Below, in pieces: positions 33,026 through 41,518 of a stretch of 64,000 bases of DNA. Origin of the DNA: Bacillus sp. OxB-1 (lineage in GTDB: Bacteria > Bacillota > Bacilli > Bacillales_A > Planococcaceae); the NCBI RefSeq assembly GCF_000829195.1, contig NZ_AP013294.1:496001-560000 (forward strand). Direction: 5' to 3'. The position numbers and the translations under genes are program-made. Positions within the stretch are counted from its first letter, which is position 1. The number at the start of each line of letters is the position of its first letter. The notes beneath the pieces are model-generated. The model had not been told where the DNA came from, made no database searches, and saw nothing but the letters and a program-made list of their open reading frames with translations.

Positions 33026-34759
33026 TTAAGTCAATCCTTGGCCTTGCGCAAATTCCCGATAGAGCGCATGGTGGCGGTACAACTCTTCATGTGTCCCCCT
33101 GCCGGTGATTTCTCCTCTTTCCAAGAAGATCAATTGATCTGCATGGATGATGGTCGCCAGACGATGCGCGATGACGAGAGTCGTTCGCCCTTCCATAAGC
33201 CGGGCGAGCGCTTCTTGTACATGGATTTCCGAACCGCTATCCAAATTGGAGGTCGCTTCGTCCAGTAGCAAAATTTCCGGATTATAGAGCAAAGCACGAG
33301 CGATGGCGACCCGCTGCCGTTGCCCACCTGATAGCTTCATGCCCCGCTCGCCGACCAGCGTTTCAAACTGGTCGGGCATCGCTTCGATAAAATCCAGTGC
33401 GTTCGCCGCTTCCGCTGCATTTCGGACTTCTTCCGCAGAAGGGCGACGTTCCAATCCATATGCAATATTATCGAGAATTGTTCCGCTCAATAGCGGACTC
33501 TCCTGGGAAACGTAACCGATTTTTCTCCGCCATTCCGACAAGGCGATCTTATCAATCGGCATTCCGTCTATCGAAATTACTCCTTCCACGGGAACGTAAA
33601 ACCTTTCCAACAATGAAAAGAGAGTCGTTTTCCCGCCGCCGCTCGGTCCGACAAAGGCCGTAACTGTTCCCGGACGCACTTCAAACGAGACATCCGATAA
33701 CACCGGCCTCCCCGTTTCATAGGAAAATGAGACATGGTCAAATCGGATATTCCCTGACGGAACAGCAGCTTGTCCTTCCGCCCGCTCGCTTGGCAAGCCC
33801 AGAATCGTCTGGATCCGTTCCGTCGCCCCGACCGCTTTCTGGAAAGAAGTGAAAAACTTTGCCATCTGCGCAAACGGCACTATGATCTGAAACATGAAGA
33901 AAATGATCGCCACAAGGGTTCCTGCCGACAGAGCACCCCGCGACACTTGGGCACCGCCATATCCGAGGATCACGACAAGGATGCTCATCATCATCAATGT
34001 CATCACTGGTGAAATGACGGCGTGGATCCTCGCCTCTTTCAAACCGAAGCCGAAAAGCGACCGGATTGCCTTGCTGCCCTTCTCCGCTTCGAACGGCTCC
34101 GCCCGATACGTCTTGACGAGGCGGATATCGCCTAAAACCCGGCCTAGATGGCCCGAAAAGGACGCCATTTCCGCCTGCGTCGCCTTCGCCACTTTGTGCA
34201 TAATCCGGCCAAGCGGAAACATGATCGCCATGCTGACCGGAATGCTGACCAGCATAATCAGGGTCATTTTCCAATCGAGCACGAACAGAATGATGATGGA
34301 ACCGACAATCGAAATCAGCCCGGATATGAAGGTGACGAGATGATTCGTGACCAAGTCTTTCAATGTCGTCGTATCCTGAGTGATCCGGCTCATCGTTTCG
34401 CCCGTTTCATTTGCATCGAAATACGGAACCGGAAGGCGGAGCACTTTATTCCACAACCGACTTCGCAGATCAGCGACAATCGTCTCGCCGATGTACGTCA
34501 ATAAATAATACGAGACACCTCCGGTCACCGCTTGAATGATGAAAATGATGAACAGCAACGCCGCCGTTTTCCAGTTGAACAGGGCGCTGGACAAGGTATC
34601 GACCAAATCCCTCGTAATAAGCGGGATGACAAGTGCAGCCGCCGTTTCCAACAATGAAAGGAGGAGTGCCACAACCGCAACCCCGATCGGCCACTTCAAC
34701 CCTTTCAAGAGACCGAAAAACTGCTTCGTCGCCCCTTTTTGCATCGGTTGGTTTTTCAT
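33026..34759 (-). CDS. bmrA: ABC multidrug exporter, BmrA type (membrane and ATPase fused)
   Basis: 577 residues. Six membrane helices (about 20-320) are followed by an ATPase domain with Walker A GPSGGGKTT, signature LSGGQ, Walker B ILLLDEATS and the H-loop IAHRLAT. Such half-transporters work as homodimers that expel drugs or lipids. ATG 34759 has AGGTGA upstream and lies eight bases after the uracil-DNA glycosylase stop, so the two share a transcript. No terminator is evident after it. Confidence 0.9.
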   Translation of the reverse strand: MKNQPMQKGATKQFFGLLKGLKWPIGVAVVALLLSLLETAAALVIPLITRDLVDTLSSALFNWKTAALLFIIFIIQAVTGGVSYYLLTYIGETIVADLRSRLWNKVLRLPVPYFDANETGETMSRITQDTTTLKDLVTNHLVTFISGLISIVGSIIILFVLDWKMTLIMLVSIPVSMAIMFPLGRIMHKVAKATQAEMASFSGHLGRVLGDIRLVKTYRAEPFEAEKGSKAIRSLFGFGLKEARIHAVISPVMTLMMMSILVVILGYGGAQVSRGALSAGTLVAIIFFMFQIIVPFAQMAKFFTSFQKAVGATERIQTILGLPSERAEGQAAVPSGNIRFDHVSFSYETGRPVLSDVSFEVRPGTVTAFVGPSGGGKTTLFSLLERFYVPVEGVISIDGMPIDKIALSEWRRKIGYVSQESPLLSGTILDNIAYGLERRPSAEEVRNAAEAANALDFIEAMPDQFETLVGERGMKLSGGQRQRVAIARALLYNPEILLLDEATSNLDSGSEIHVQEALARLMEGRTTLVIAHRLATIIHADQLIFLERGEITGRGTHEELYRHHALYREFAQGQGLT

Positions 34760-34767
34760 CGGATCAC

Positions 34768-35424
34768 CTATTCTTTGCTTTTCATTTCTGCTAAAATGCG
34801 CCCGATTTCCAGCCAATCTGCTTCCAAATCCGGCCGATGCGAAGGCCGATAAAAGATGGAAGCCGGATGGAATGTCGGAACGATTTTATAATGTTTCTTC
34901 GTCCACTGGAAAGTGCGGTCCTCAAGTTCATGCAAATATTGGACGGGACGATCCAACAATTGTCCATGAAGCTCGGTCACTTTCGCCGATTTCCCGAGCA
35001 ACCGTTGCAAGCCCACGTTGCCAAGGGTGACAATCAGTTTCGGCTTGACGTTGACGAGTTCATAATCAAGGACAGGAGCATGGGCCAAAATCTCTTTTTG
35101 CGTCGGCGGCCGGTTGTATTTCCGCTCCGTCATGGTCCCGTCCCGCTCTTTCTTTGTCCCCCAGCGATACGGACGGCTCCGGACAGAGCTCGTAATGTAT
35201 ACATCTTCGCGTGTCAATCCGATCGTTCCCAGGGATTTCATCAATTCCTTGCCGGCCCGGCCGATAAACGGGATGCCATCGACAATCTCAAACTCCCCAG
35301 GCGCTTCCCCGATCAACATCAGCTCGGGATGTTCCGGCCCTTCCCCATAGACAAACCCTTCCACCGGAAACCCTTCAATCCGCCGCTTGCCAAGATCTGC
35401 AATCGACTCTGGTATGCGAAACAT
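34768..35424 (-). CDS. uracil-DNA glycosylase family 4/5-like, without Fe-S cysteines
   Basis: 218 residues. Motif A is GEAPGEFE (about residue 40) and motif B is HPAS near residue 190, as in family 4 uracil-DNA glycosylases, which excise uracil from DNA. The protein has no cysteine at all, so it cannot hold the [4Fe-4S] cluster of family 4 enzymes. Insertions with charged residues (RSRPYRWGTKKERDGTMTER) follow motif A. AAAGGGG marks the start. It is the first gene of the bmrA unit. Confidence 0.85.
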   Translation of the reverse strand: MFRIPESIADLGKRRIEGFPVEGFVYGEGPEHPELMLIGEAPGEFEIVDGIPFIGRAGKELMKSLGTIGLTREDVYITSSVRSRPYRWGTKKERDGTMTERKYNRPPTQKEILAHAPVLDYELVNVKPKLIVTLGNVGLQRLLGKSAKVTELHGQLLDRPVQYLHELEDRTFQWTKKHYKIVPTFHPASIFYRPSHRPDLEADWLEIGRILAEMKSKE

Positions 35425-35504
35425 CCGAGCACCCCTTTCTTTTTTTCATTTTAACAAACTATGGCGTTGCGCCTAACAGAAAGGCCTTGTACGCAAGATG
35501 ACAA

Positions 35505-35536
35505 AAAGAGGCCCTCCATATCGGATAGCCCCTCAT
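35505..35536 (-). terminator. possible second terminator downstream of niaP
   Basis: On the minus strand GAGGGGC...GGCCTC (about 35509-35535) followed by TTTTTG. Confidence 0.4.
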
Positions 35537-35605
35537 CATTCTTTTCTTTTAAGCGTCAGCACTGTTCCGCCTTTTATGTTCCTGGCATCCCCTCCGCTCC
35601 ATACC

Positions 35606-35639
35606 TAAAAAATAAACCAATCTTCATAAGAAGACTGGT
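35606..35639 (-). terminator. terminator of niaP
   Basis: ACCAATCTTC / GAAGACTGGT (35616-35625 with 35630-35639) followed on the minus strand by TTTATTTTTT. Confidence 0.85.
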
Positions 35640-35645
35640 CCAATG

Positions 35646-36851
35646 TTATTCCAATTCCATCTGTTTCGTTTCCGTCCCTAAAAACACGACGGCCAACACA
35701 CCAATGACGATGGCGCCGCAGAAGATGCCGAAGATTGTTCCGAAACCGTAATCTGCGGCGAGGAGCCAACCGACGAGCAGCGGTCCGAAAATGCCGCCGA
35801 TTCGACCGACAGCAGCCGCCATGCCGGAGCCAGTCGCGCGGATAGCGGTCGGGTATTGTTCCGGCGAATACGCATAGAGGGCACCCCATGCACCCAAGTT
35901 GAAGAAGGATAGCAATGCCCCTGATAGCAGAAGCATCGCGAGGGTATCCGCATTCCCGAAAGCAAGTGCACTCGCGGCGGTTCCAAGCAGATAGGTCGCC
36001 AAGACGAACTTCCGGCCGACTTTCTCAATGAGCCAAGCCGCGGTAAAGTAGCCCGGCAACTGGGCAAGTGTCATGAGCAGGACATAACCGAAGCTCTTGA
36101 TCATACTAAATCCTTTCAAGACCATGACACTCGGCAGCCAAAGGAACATACCGTAATAAGAGAAGACGACCGTGAACCAGACAATCCACAGCATCATAGT
36201 CCGACGTGCATACTTCTTCGACCAGATGCCTTTCATTTTGGACATGATCGTTTCCTTCGGCTTCCCTTCTTGTTCGAATTTCGGGGAATCAGGTAAGTTC
36301 CGTCGGAGGTAAATGGCGTAAAATGCAGGTAACGCGGTAATGACCAGCGCAATCCGCCAACCGTAATCCGGAATGATGAAATAGGCGATCAACGCCGACA
36401 GCAACCAGCCCGCCGCCCAAAAGCTTTCCAGCAGGACGACAACCCGTCCACGCTCTTTCGCGGAGACGCTTTCCGACACTAATGTGGAAGCGACCGGCAA
36501 TTCACCGCCAAGTCCCGCCCCTACTAAAAATCGCAATACGAGGAAGGCGGCCAATGTAGTCGTGGCCGCTGATAATCCGCTCGCTACCGAAAACAGGACA
36601 AGCGTCAGCATGAAAACCTGTTTTCTCCCAATCCTGTCGGCCAACAAACCGAAACAAAATGCACCGACTGCCATCCCGATCGAGTTCACACTGCCGATCC
36701 AGCCCATTTCGGAAGGCGATAATTGCCAATCGACCGCAATGGCTGCAATGACGAAAGATAAAATCCCAACATCCATTGCATCGAACATCCAGCCTGTCCC
36801 GGCAATCCCTAATAATTTATTGCGAGTAATCGTTTGCTTCCCAGTTGCCAT
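35646..36851 (-). CDS. niaP: MFS transporter NiaP-like (YceI, niacin uptake)
   Basis: 401 residues, twelve membrane helices. The first helix GWMFDAMDVGILSFVIAAI and the motif A GLLADRIGRK match the YceI/NiaP branch of organic-acid transporters, which import nicotinate or nicotinamide. A short TGT-AAAG-ACA dyad (36881-36890) lies 30 bases upstream and could be a NiaR site. The start ATG is preceded by GAGAGG. The nicotinate substrate is inferred from similarity only. Confidence 0.75.
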   Translation of the reverse strand: MATGKQTITRNKLLGIAGTGWMFDAMDVGILSFVIAAIAVDWQLSPSEMGWIGSVNSIGMAVGAFCFGLLADRIGRKQVFMLTLVLFSVASGLSAATTTLAAFLVLRFLVGAGLGGELPVASTLVSESVSAKERGRVVVLLESFWAAGWLLSALIAYFIIPDYGWRIALVITALPAFYAIYLRRNLPDSPKFEQEGKPKETIMSKMKGIWSKKYARRTMMLWIVWFTVVFSYYGMFLWLPSVMVLKGFSMIKSFGYVLLMTLAQLPGYFTAAWLIEKVGRKFVLATYLLGTAASALAFGNADTLAMLLLSGALLSFFNLGAWGALYAYSPEQYPTAIRATGSGMAAAVGRIGGIFGPLLVGWLLAADYGFGTIFGIFCGAIVIGVLAVVFLGTETKQMELE

Positions 36852-36880
36852 ATATATCTGCCTCTCGTTGTATATTCTGA

Positions 36881-36890
36881 TGTAAAGACA
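36881..36890 (-). promoter_or_regulatory. possible NiaR half-conserved operator
   Basis: TGTAAAGACA is a short dyad in the niaP promoter region. NiaR operators contain paired TGTC/GACA elements, so this is suggestive only. Confidence 0.3.
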
Positions 36891-36970
36891 ACTTAACTAT
36901 ACGACAATTGTCGAGTCTTCACAATGCCCACACTGAAAAAAATAATTCTTTTCGTCCTGCGTCGGGGAGT

Positions 36971-37290
36971 GTATCGAGGTTTCGGGGATACTTTGCGAGG
37001 TTTGGAGGAGATGTTGGGAGGTTTTCCGAAAACGTTGGGAGGCTGGGCTAAAACGTTGCGAAGTGAGAGAAGCGTTGAGAAGTTCGACGTGAGTGTTTCG
37101 AGGTGGTGGCATTTTGTTGCTAGGTGGACTTGGAACGTTGGGGACTTCCTTCCAAACGTTTCGAGCTCAGGGGAGAGGAAAAAACGTTGTGCAGTTGGAA
37201 GAAAGCGTTTCGGGGTGGTGACATTTTGTTGTGAGGTGGACTTGGAACGTTGAGGACTCCCTTCCAAACGTTTCGAGCTCGGGAAAAGAC
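36971..37290 (+). repeat. intergenic array of fifteen ~21-bp units (GTTKCGAGGT core)
   Basis: Fifteen consecutive units begin GTT(T/G)cGAgg and most end in AAC, AGC or TTTT; thirteen are exactly 21 bases, one is 19 and one 28. Starts are 36971, 36992, 37013, 37034, 37055, 37074, 37095, 37116, 37137, 37158, 37186, 37207, 37228, 37249 and 37270. Units 7-10 are repeated as 12-15, a 112-base duplication. It lies between the niaP start and the zupT terminator. A 124-codon minus-strand frame crosses it as heptapeptides but has no ribosome site. Confidence 0.85.
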
Positions 37291-37315
37291 TAGAATGACA
37301 TGGCCTTTCGATACA

Positions 37316-37350
37316 AAAAGAGCCGTCCGGTTGTCGGACAGCCCCTTTCT
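37316..37350 (-). terminator. terminator of zupT
   Basis: GTCCG / CGGAC with outer AAAGAG...CCCTTT pairs (37316-37349); on the minus strand T-rich sequence follows. Confidence 0.8.
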
Positions 37351-37362
37351 ATCATTATTCGT

Positions 37363-38172
37363 CTATGCAACGAGTATTAGACTGATGGCCATAACCGCCA
37401 TTCCCGCCATTAATCCGTAAATGGATAAATGGGCTTCATCGTACTTTTGCGCAGCCGGCAACAATTCATCAAGAGAAATGAACACCATGATGCCCGCGAC
37501 TGCTGCGAAGATGACGCCGAACATGATGCCGTTCAAAAATGGCATCAGTATCAAAAATGCCACAATCGCACCGACCGGTTCCGCAAGTCCCGACAAAAAT
37601 GACAGCTTAAAAGCCTGCTTCCGGTTGCCGGTTGCGTAAAAGATCGGGATGGCGACAGCAATTCCTTCCGGGATATTGTGAATAGCGACTGCGATTGCAA
37701 TGGCGACACCGAGTGTCGGGTCTTGCAAGGCCGATGTAAATGTCGCAATTCCTTCAGGAAAGTTGTGGATGGCGATCGCCAACGCTGTAAACATCCCCAT
37801 CTTCTTCAGCTTGGCATACTCATCATTCGAAGGACCCGCATCCACATCCTCAACACTCTTTACTTCATGCGGATTGCCGATGGCCGGGATGAAATGGTCG
37901 ATCAGCGCAATGAGCAGCATTCCGCCGAAAAACCCGGCGACTGTCATCCAATAGCCTTGCGTCATGCCAAGTTCTGCAACTAGCTCATCTTTCGCTTTGA
38001 CAAAAATTTCGATGAGCGAGACATAAATCATGACACCCGCCGAGAACCCCAAGGCTATCGATAAGAATTTAGTATTCGTCCGTTTTGTGAAAAAGGCAAG
38101 TAAACTACCGATGCCCGTCGCCAACCCCGCAAACAGGGTGAGGGCAAAGGCATAAAGAATCGTTCCGTCCAT
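37363..38172 (-). CDS. zupT: ZIP family divalent metal transporter (ZupT)
   Basis: 269 residues, eight membrane helices, with the metal-site helices IHNFPEGIATF and IHNIPEGIAVA and the LAEPVGA helix. ZupT proteins import Zn and also Fe, Mn and Co. The ATG has AAGGA ten bases upstream. The promoter carries an MntR-box-like sequence in its spacer, which would favour manganese as physiological cargo; that is inference. Single gene. Confidence 0.9.
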   Translation of the reverse strand: MDGTILYAFALTLFAGLATGIGSLLAFFTKRTNTKFLSIALGFSAGVMIYVSLIEIFVKAKDELVAELGMTQGYWMTVAGFFGGMLLIALIDHFIPAIGNPHEVKSVEDVDAGPSNDEYAKLKKMGMFTALAIAIHNFPEGIATFTSALQDPTLGVAIAIAVAIHNIPEGIAVAIPIFYATGNRKQAFKLSFLSGLAEPVGAIVAFLILMPFLNGIMFGVIFAAVAGIMVFISLDELLPAAQKYDEAHLSIYGLMAGMAVMAISLILVA

Positions 38173-38205
38173 GCATCCAACATCCTTCTAGTTCTAGATA
38201 GTGTT

Positions 38206-38234
38206 ATTGTATGATGAAAGTTTCCTTTATACAA
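38206..38234 (-). promoter_or_regulatory. sigma-A promoter of zupT
   Basis: On the minus strand TTGTAT (38229-38234), a 17-bp spacer and TACAAT (38206-38211). Confidence 0.75.
38217..38234 (-). promoter_or_regulatory. MntR-box-like sequence in the zupT promoter
   Basis: AAAGTTTCCTTTATACAA lies between -35 and -10. It keeps AGTTTCCTT and the CAA of the Bacillus MntR operators at mntH and mntA (as remembered). Confidence 0.55.
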
Positions 38235-38253
38235 TATTTCGGCCAAAATATTG
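38232..38253. promoter_or_regulatory. 22-bp palindrome upstream of zupT
   Basis: Arms CAATATTT and AAATATTG around CGGCCA. It overlaps the zupT -35 region and follows the end of the DUF342 gene, so it may be an operator or a weak terminator. Confidence 0.45.
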
Positions 38254-38292
38254 ATGTTCTTATCGTATGACCATTCCTATCCAAATGTTCAA

Positions 38293-40323
38293 TTAATCGA
38301 TCAATAATTCTCCTAATCCATTTATTCTTGCAAATACCCCTATTTTCGGACGCATGAAACGATGGCTTTTCACCCCTATTCGTATTTCCGTCCCAGCGTG
38401 AGCCGTGCCAATCGTAATGCTGCCAGTCGGCCCCGTCTTGACGATTGTCTTCACATTATTCTTGGATCCGGTCTCCAACAAGGACACTTTACCGCGGGCA
38501 TTGATTTCCCCGCCTCGTACGAGCCCTTGCACGATGACATCCCTGCCGGCAGTCACTGAACAATGATACAATCCCTTGGATATCACCTCAATGTCACCAT
38601 TGCAATGCAGGACACTGTTGATGGCGTACGGAATTGTCAAAACCGATGTCGGTTCCCGCGTTTCCCCGTACAGCTCCACGAGTGTTCGCGCTTCCAAAAT
38701 CAGTTGCTCGAGCCCTGCCATATCCCGAACATCCTGATTCAATGAGCTGATAAACGTGCCATAACATTTCTGCGCGATTTCCGTCCACTCCGACGTCAAG
38801 TCCTGTGTATGGTTTTTGACGTTTTGAATGAAAACCCGATTCAATTCCTGGAAGGATGTGTATTTCTTCTCAAGCAGCAGGCGGATGAGCAAATTCAATT
38901 CGGCCTCCTCGATGTCATCGCCCGTTTCCCCGCGGACCAACAACACTTGTTGGACGGCAGCCTGGATTTGCTCCATATATACTAGGATCTCTTTCAATTG
39001 GGTCACAAGTTCCCCAATGATCAATTCCTCTCGACCGACGACCACGGTGGATGAAAATAAATTCCCTTTGACGAAGGCGGATTTCATGGCATGGATGGTG
39101 GCCTTTGTCACCGTCCCCCCAACGTGCAGATTGCCGGATGCACGGACGAACATCGATGGATTAATATTGCCGTCGATCCGGACATCCCCTTCAAATCGGA
39201 TATTGCCACTCTCCAAGTTGATCTCACCGCGATGATGCAATTCGTGGTTTACGTCGATTTTCACAAACTTTCCTCTCCAATCCAATGTCGGCCTTCCCGA
39301 AATGATCGCTACAATATCCTGATTGATTTGCATTGCATTCTTTCCGGTCCGGATGATGACGTCTTTCACCGGTTTCACCGGAATCACTTCCCCGAGAAGG
39401 CTCCTTCCCTCTTTGCCAGGTATTGCTGCAATCTTTGTTGCGATAATCTGCCCTGCTTCCACGTTCAAGATGGTCTTCCTTTCACGGTAATCGACCCGCT
39501 CCCTCTCCTCCGGCGTTTTGTCATCATAGCGGATATGCACTTCCAGATCCCCGTCCAATCCAGGTACAGGAGGCTGCCCTTTAGCTACGATTGCTTCAAA
39601 CGGCTCCAGGGCCTCCACCGCTTTTTTGATGATTGGAAAGATGAGCCCTTGCTGGACACCCATTTCTTTCAATCGATCCACGATTTTCTGTGGCTCCAAA
39701 TCATTATACGGTTCAATCTCCTCGTCGGCCTCGATATACAGGACCGATGCAAAATCGGTGTCCGCTAGCGTCCGTTTCACCTTTTTTCCAGGCGTGAACG
39801 AAAGCAAGGCCAACATATCATGCTCAATCAGTTGAATGGCAAATTGCGGAGGGATCCATTCGTCATTGATTCTGACTTTCACTTCGTCTCCCGGTGTGAT
39901 GATGGCACGGTCCGTTGTGCGTTTTTCGTTGACATATAGCCGGACGTTCGATGCCGGCCATAGAACGGGATACGTATCACCATTAAAGACTGTTTCTACC
40001 CGTTTTTGGTAAATTCTCGACTTCGATTCCGTTTTTCCGGTTGCATTGCCGATTCCTGTGTGATGAGGCGCCTCTCCCACCGCAGAGAGCAACACCCGGT
40101 CCACTTCCTCTTCCATGTTCATCATTGCGTGCGGAGTGGTGGATTGTTCTACAATTTGAGAGACATTCACCTCCGCCAGTGTCTTTCGAAGACCAAAAAG
40201 GGTTCTGCCTGGATTGGATATGACTTCGATGTGCACATCTTCCATTTGCAGATCCAGGATGGATAACGCCAGTTGCACGGCTTCTTCAATCGTTTCCGCC
40301 TTGACCGTAATGGACTTCCCCAT
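38293..40323 (-). CDS. DUF342 (FapA-type) protein with N-terminal Jag-like domain
   Basis: 676 residues. Residues about 1-55 resemble the Jag N-terminal domain (SITVKAETIEEAVQLALSIL and GRTLFGLRKTLAEV). The centre and C-terminus form the DUF342/FapA beta-helix region with polymer-forming repeats (RFEGDVRIDGNI, VRASGNLHVGGTV, GDIEVISKGLYH). The family is wide-spread in Firmicutes; links to flagella (FapA) or cell-surface structures have been proposed but no flagellar genes are near. ATG 40323 has GAGGTGG seven bases upstream. Confidence 0.85.
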   Translation of the reverse strand: MGKSITVKAETIEEAVQLALSILDLQMEDVHIEVISNPGRTLFGLRKTLAEVNVSQIVEQSTTPHAMMNMEEEVDRVLLSAVGEAPHHTGIGNATGKTESKSRIYQKRVETVFNGDTYPVLWPASNVRLYVNEKRTTDRAIITPGDEVKVRINDEWIPPQFAIQLIEHDMLALLSFTPGKKVKRTLADTDFASVLYIEADEEIEPYNDLEPQKIVDRLKEMGVQQGLIFPIIKKAVEALEPFEAIVAKGQPPVPGLDGDLEVHIRYDDKTPEERERVDYRERKTILNVEAGQIIATKIAAIPGKEGRSLLGEVIPVKPVKDVIIRTGKNAMQINQDIVAIISGRPTLDWRGKFVKIDVNHELHHRGEINLESGNIRFEGDVRIDGNINPSMFVRASGNLHVGGTVTKATIHAMKSAFVKGNLFSSTVVVGREELIIGELVTQLKEILVYMEQIQAAVQQVLLVRGETGDDIEEAELNLLIRLLLEKKYTSFQELNRVFIQNVKNHTQDLTSEWTEIAQKCYGTFISSLNQDVRDMAGLEQLILEARTLVELYGETREPTSVLTIPYAINSVLHCNGDIEVISKGLYHCSVTAGRDVIVQGLVRGGEINARGKVSLLETGSKNNVKTIVKTGPTGSITIGTAHAGTEIRIGVKSHRFMRPKIGVFARINGLGELLID

Positions 40324-40436
40324 GTCTTCCCACCTCACTTCTACGCTAATCTGAACACACCTTTCATTCTTTTCTATGTATTTTCATTCTATCATATCCT
40401 ATGCACTTTTCTAATTATTAGCACAACTTTCATCCT

Positions 40437-40478
40437 AAAAAAGAACCATTCTGCATAATTGCAGAATGGTTCTTTTTT
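40437..40478 (-). terminator. terminator of the petrobactin operon
   Basis: A perfect stem AAGAACCATTCTGC / GCAGAATGGTTCTT (40441-40454 with 40461-40474) with A- and T-runs on both sides. Confidence 0.92.
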
Positions 40479-40484
40479 CCTTCA

Positions 40485-41453
40485 TCATAGAGCTGCTTCG
40501 ACTTCTTTAACCATTTCTTTCATGGATTTCAAGCCGCCGCCGGATAGGTACCAATAATCGCCATCCAAATAAATCATTTTATCATTTTGGAACGCATTGG
40601 TCTTTTTCACAAGGTCGTTTTCGATGGAATCCTTGGCGCTAGCACCTTCGCTGATCGCAGCGTCACGGTCGATTACAAAAAGGACATCCGGATTTTGTTC
40701 TAAAATGTACTCAAACGTAATGTTTTGTCCGTGAGTGGAAACTTCGATTTTCTCATCAGCCGGCTTGAAACCGAACACATCGTGGATGATGCCGAAACGG
40801 GAATTCGGACCATATGCACTTACCTTTCCTTCTGTGCCAAGAACGATCAATGCTTTTTTATCAGACTCTGCAGTTTTTTCGCTAATGGCAGCAATTTGCT
40901 CATCAATCTCTGCAAGCTCTGCATTCATTTCATCTTCTTTATCGAAGATTTCAGCAAGAGTTCCCATGTTCTTTTTGAATGAATCCATGTAATGTGCTGT
41001 GTCGACTCCAACGAAGATGGTCGGCGCAATTTCAGTGAATTGATCGTATAGTTCCATTTGACGTCCGGAAATCAAAATCAGATCAGGTTTCATCGCATGG
41101 ATCGCTTCAAAATCCGGCTCTTTCAAGCTGCCTACATTCACATATTTGTCATCATCGTATTTTGAAAGGTATCCAGGGACGTTGGTGCGTGGCAAACCAG
41201 CCACTTCCACTCCAAGCTCATCCAATGTATCTAGTGCTCCGAAATCAAAGACGACCACTTTTTCAGGATTTTGGGCAACAACTGTTTCTCCCAATTCGTG
41301 AGTGATGGTCAATGTTTCATTTTCTGCAGCCGGCTCACTTTGTTCATTATTTTCGTTGGCTGTTGAGCCTTCCGGTTTTTCTTCCTTTGACCCGCAAGCT
41401 ACAAGTAGAACCATAAGGGCGAACATCATTAAGGCGATTGAAAATTTCTTCAT
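40485..41453 (-). CDS. yclQ: petrobactin-type siderophore-binding lipoprotein
   Basis: 322 residues. A lipoprotein signal (MKKFSIALMMFALMVLLVAC) is followed by an acidic linker and a FecCD-type binding-protein fold (EKVVVFDFGALDTLDELG, IHAMKPDLILISGRQ). It is the last gene of a four-gene operon in the order of yclNOPQ, whose product imports petrobactin in Bacillus subtilis. ATG 41453 is chosen with AAGGATGG upstream. Control by Fur is inferred from the operon promoter. Confidence 0.9.
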   Translation of the reverse strand: MKKFSIALMMFALMVLLVACGSKEEKPEGSTANENNEQSEPAAENETLTITHELGETVVAQNPEKVVVFDFGALDTLDELGVEVAGLPRTNVPGYLSKYDDDKYVNVGSLKEPDFEAIHAMKPDLILISGRQMELYDQFTEIAPTIFVGVDTAHYMDSFKKNMGTLAEIFDKEDEMNAELAEIDEQIAAISEKTAESDKKALIVLGTEGKVSAYGPNSRFGIIHDVFGFKPADEKIEVSTHGQNITFEYILEQNPDVLFVIDRDAAISEGASAKDSIENDLVKKTNAFQNDKMIYLDGDYWYLSGGGLKSMKEMVKEVEAAL

Positions 41454-41518
41454 CGGATTCCATCCTTTTTCTTTTAAAATTAGTTTCACTTCTCAGTTAT
41501 TCTCTTGATATACATTAC

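Noticed and set aside
36893-37267. 124-codon minus-strand frame across the 21-bp array, rich in PNVxxKP-like heptapeptides
   Set aside because: The heptads follow from the 21-base unit. The frame starts with TTG, has no ribosome site, and is broken in register by the 19- and 28-base units.
39091-39768. 225-codon plus-strand frame opposite the DUF342 gene
   Set aside because: It lies fully inside a well-supported gene, without ribosome site or recognisable sequence.
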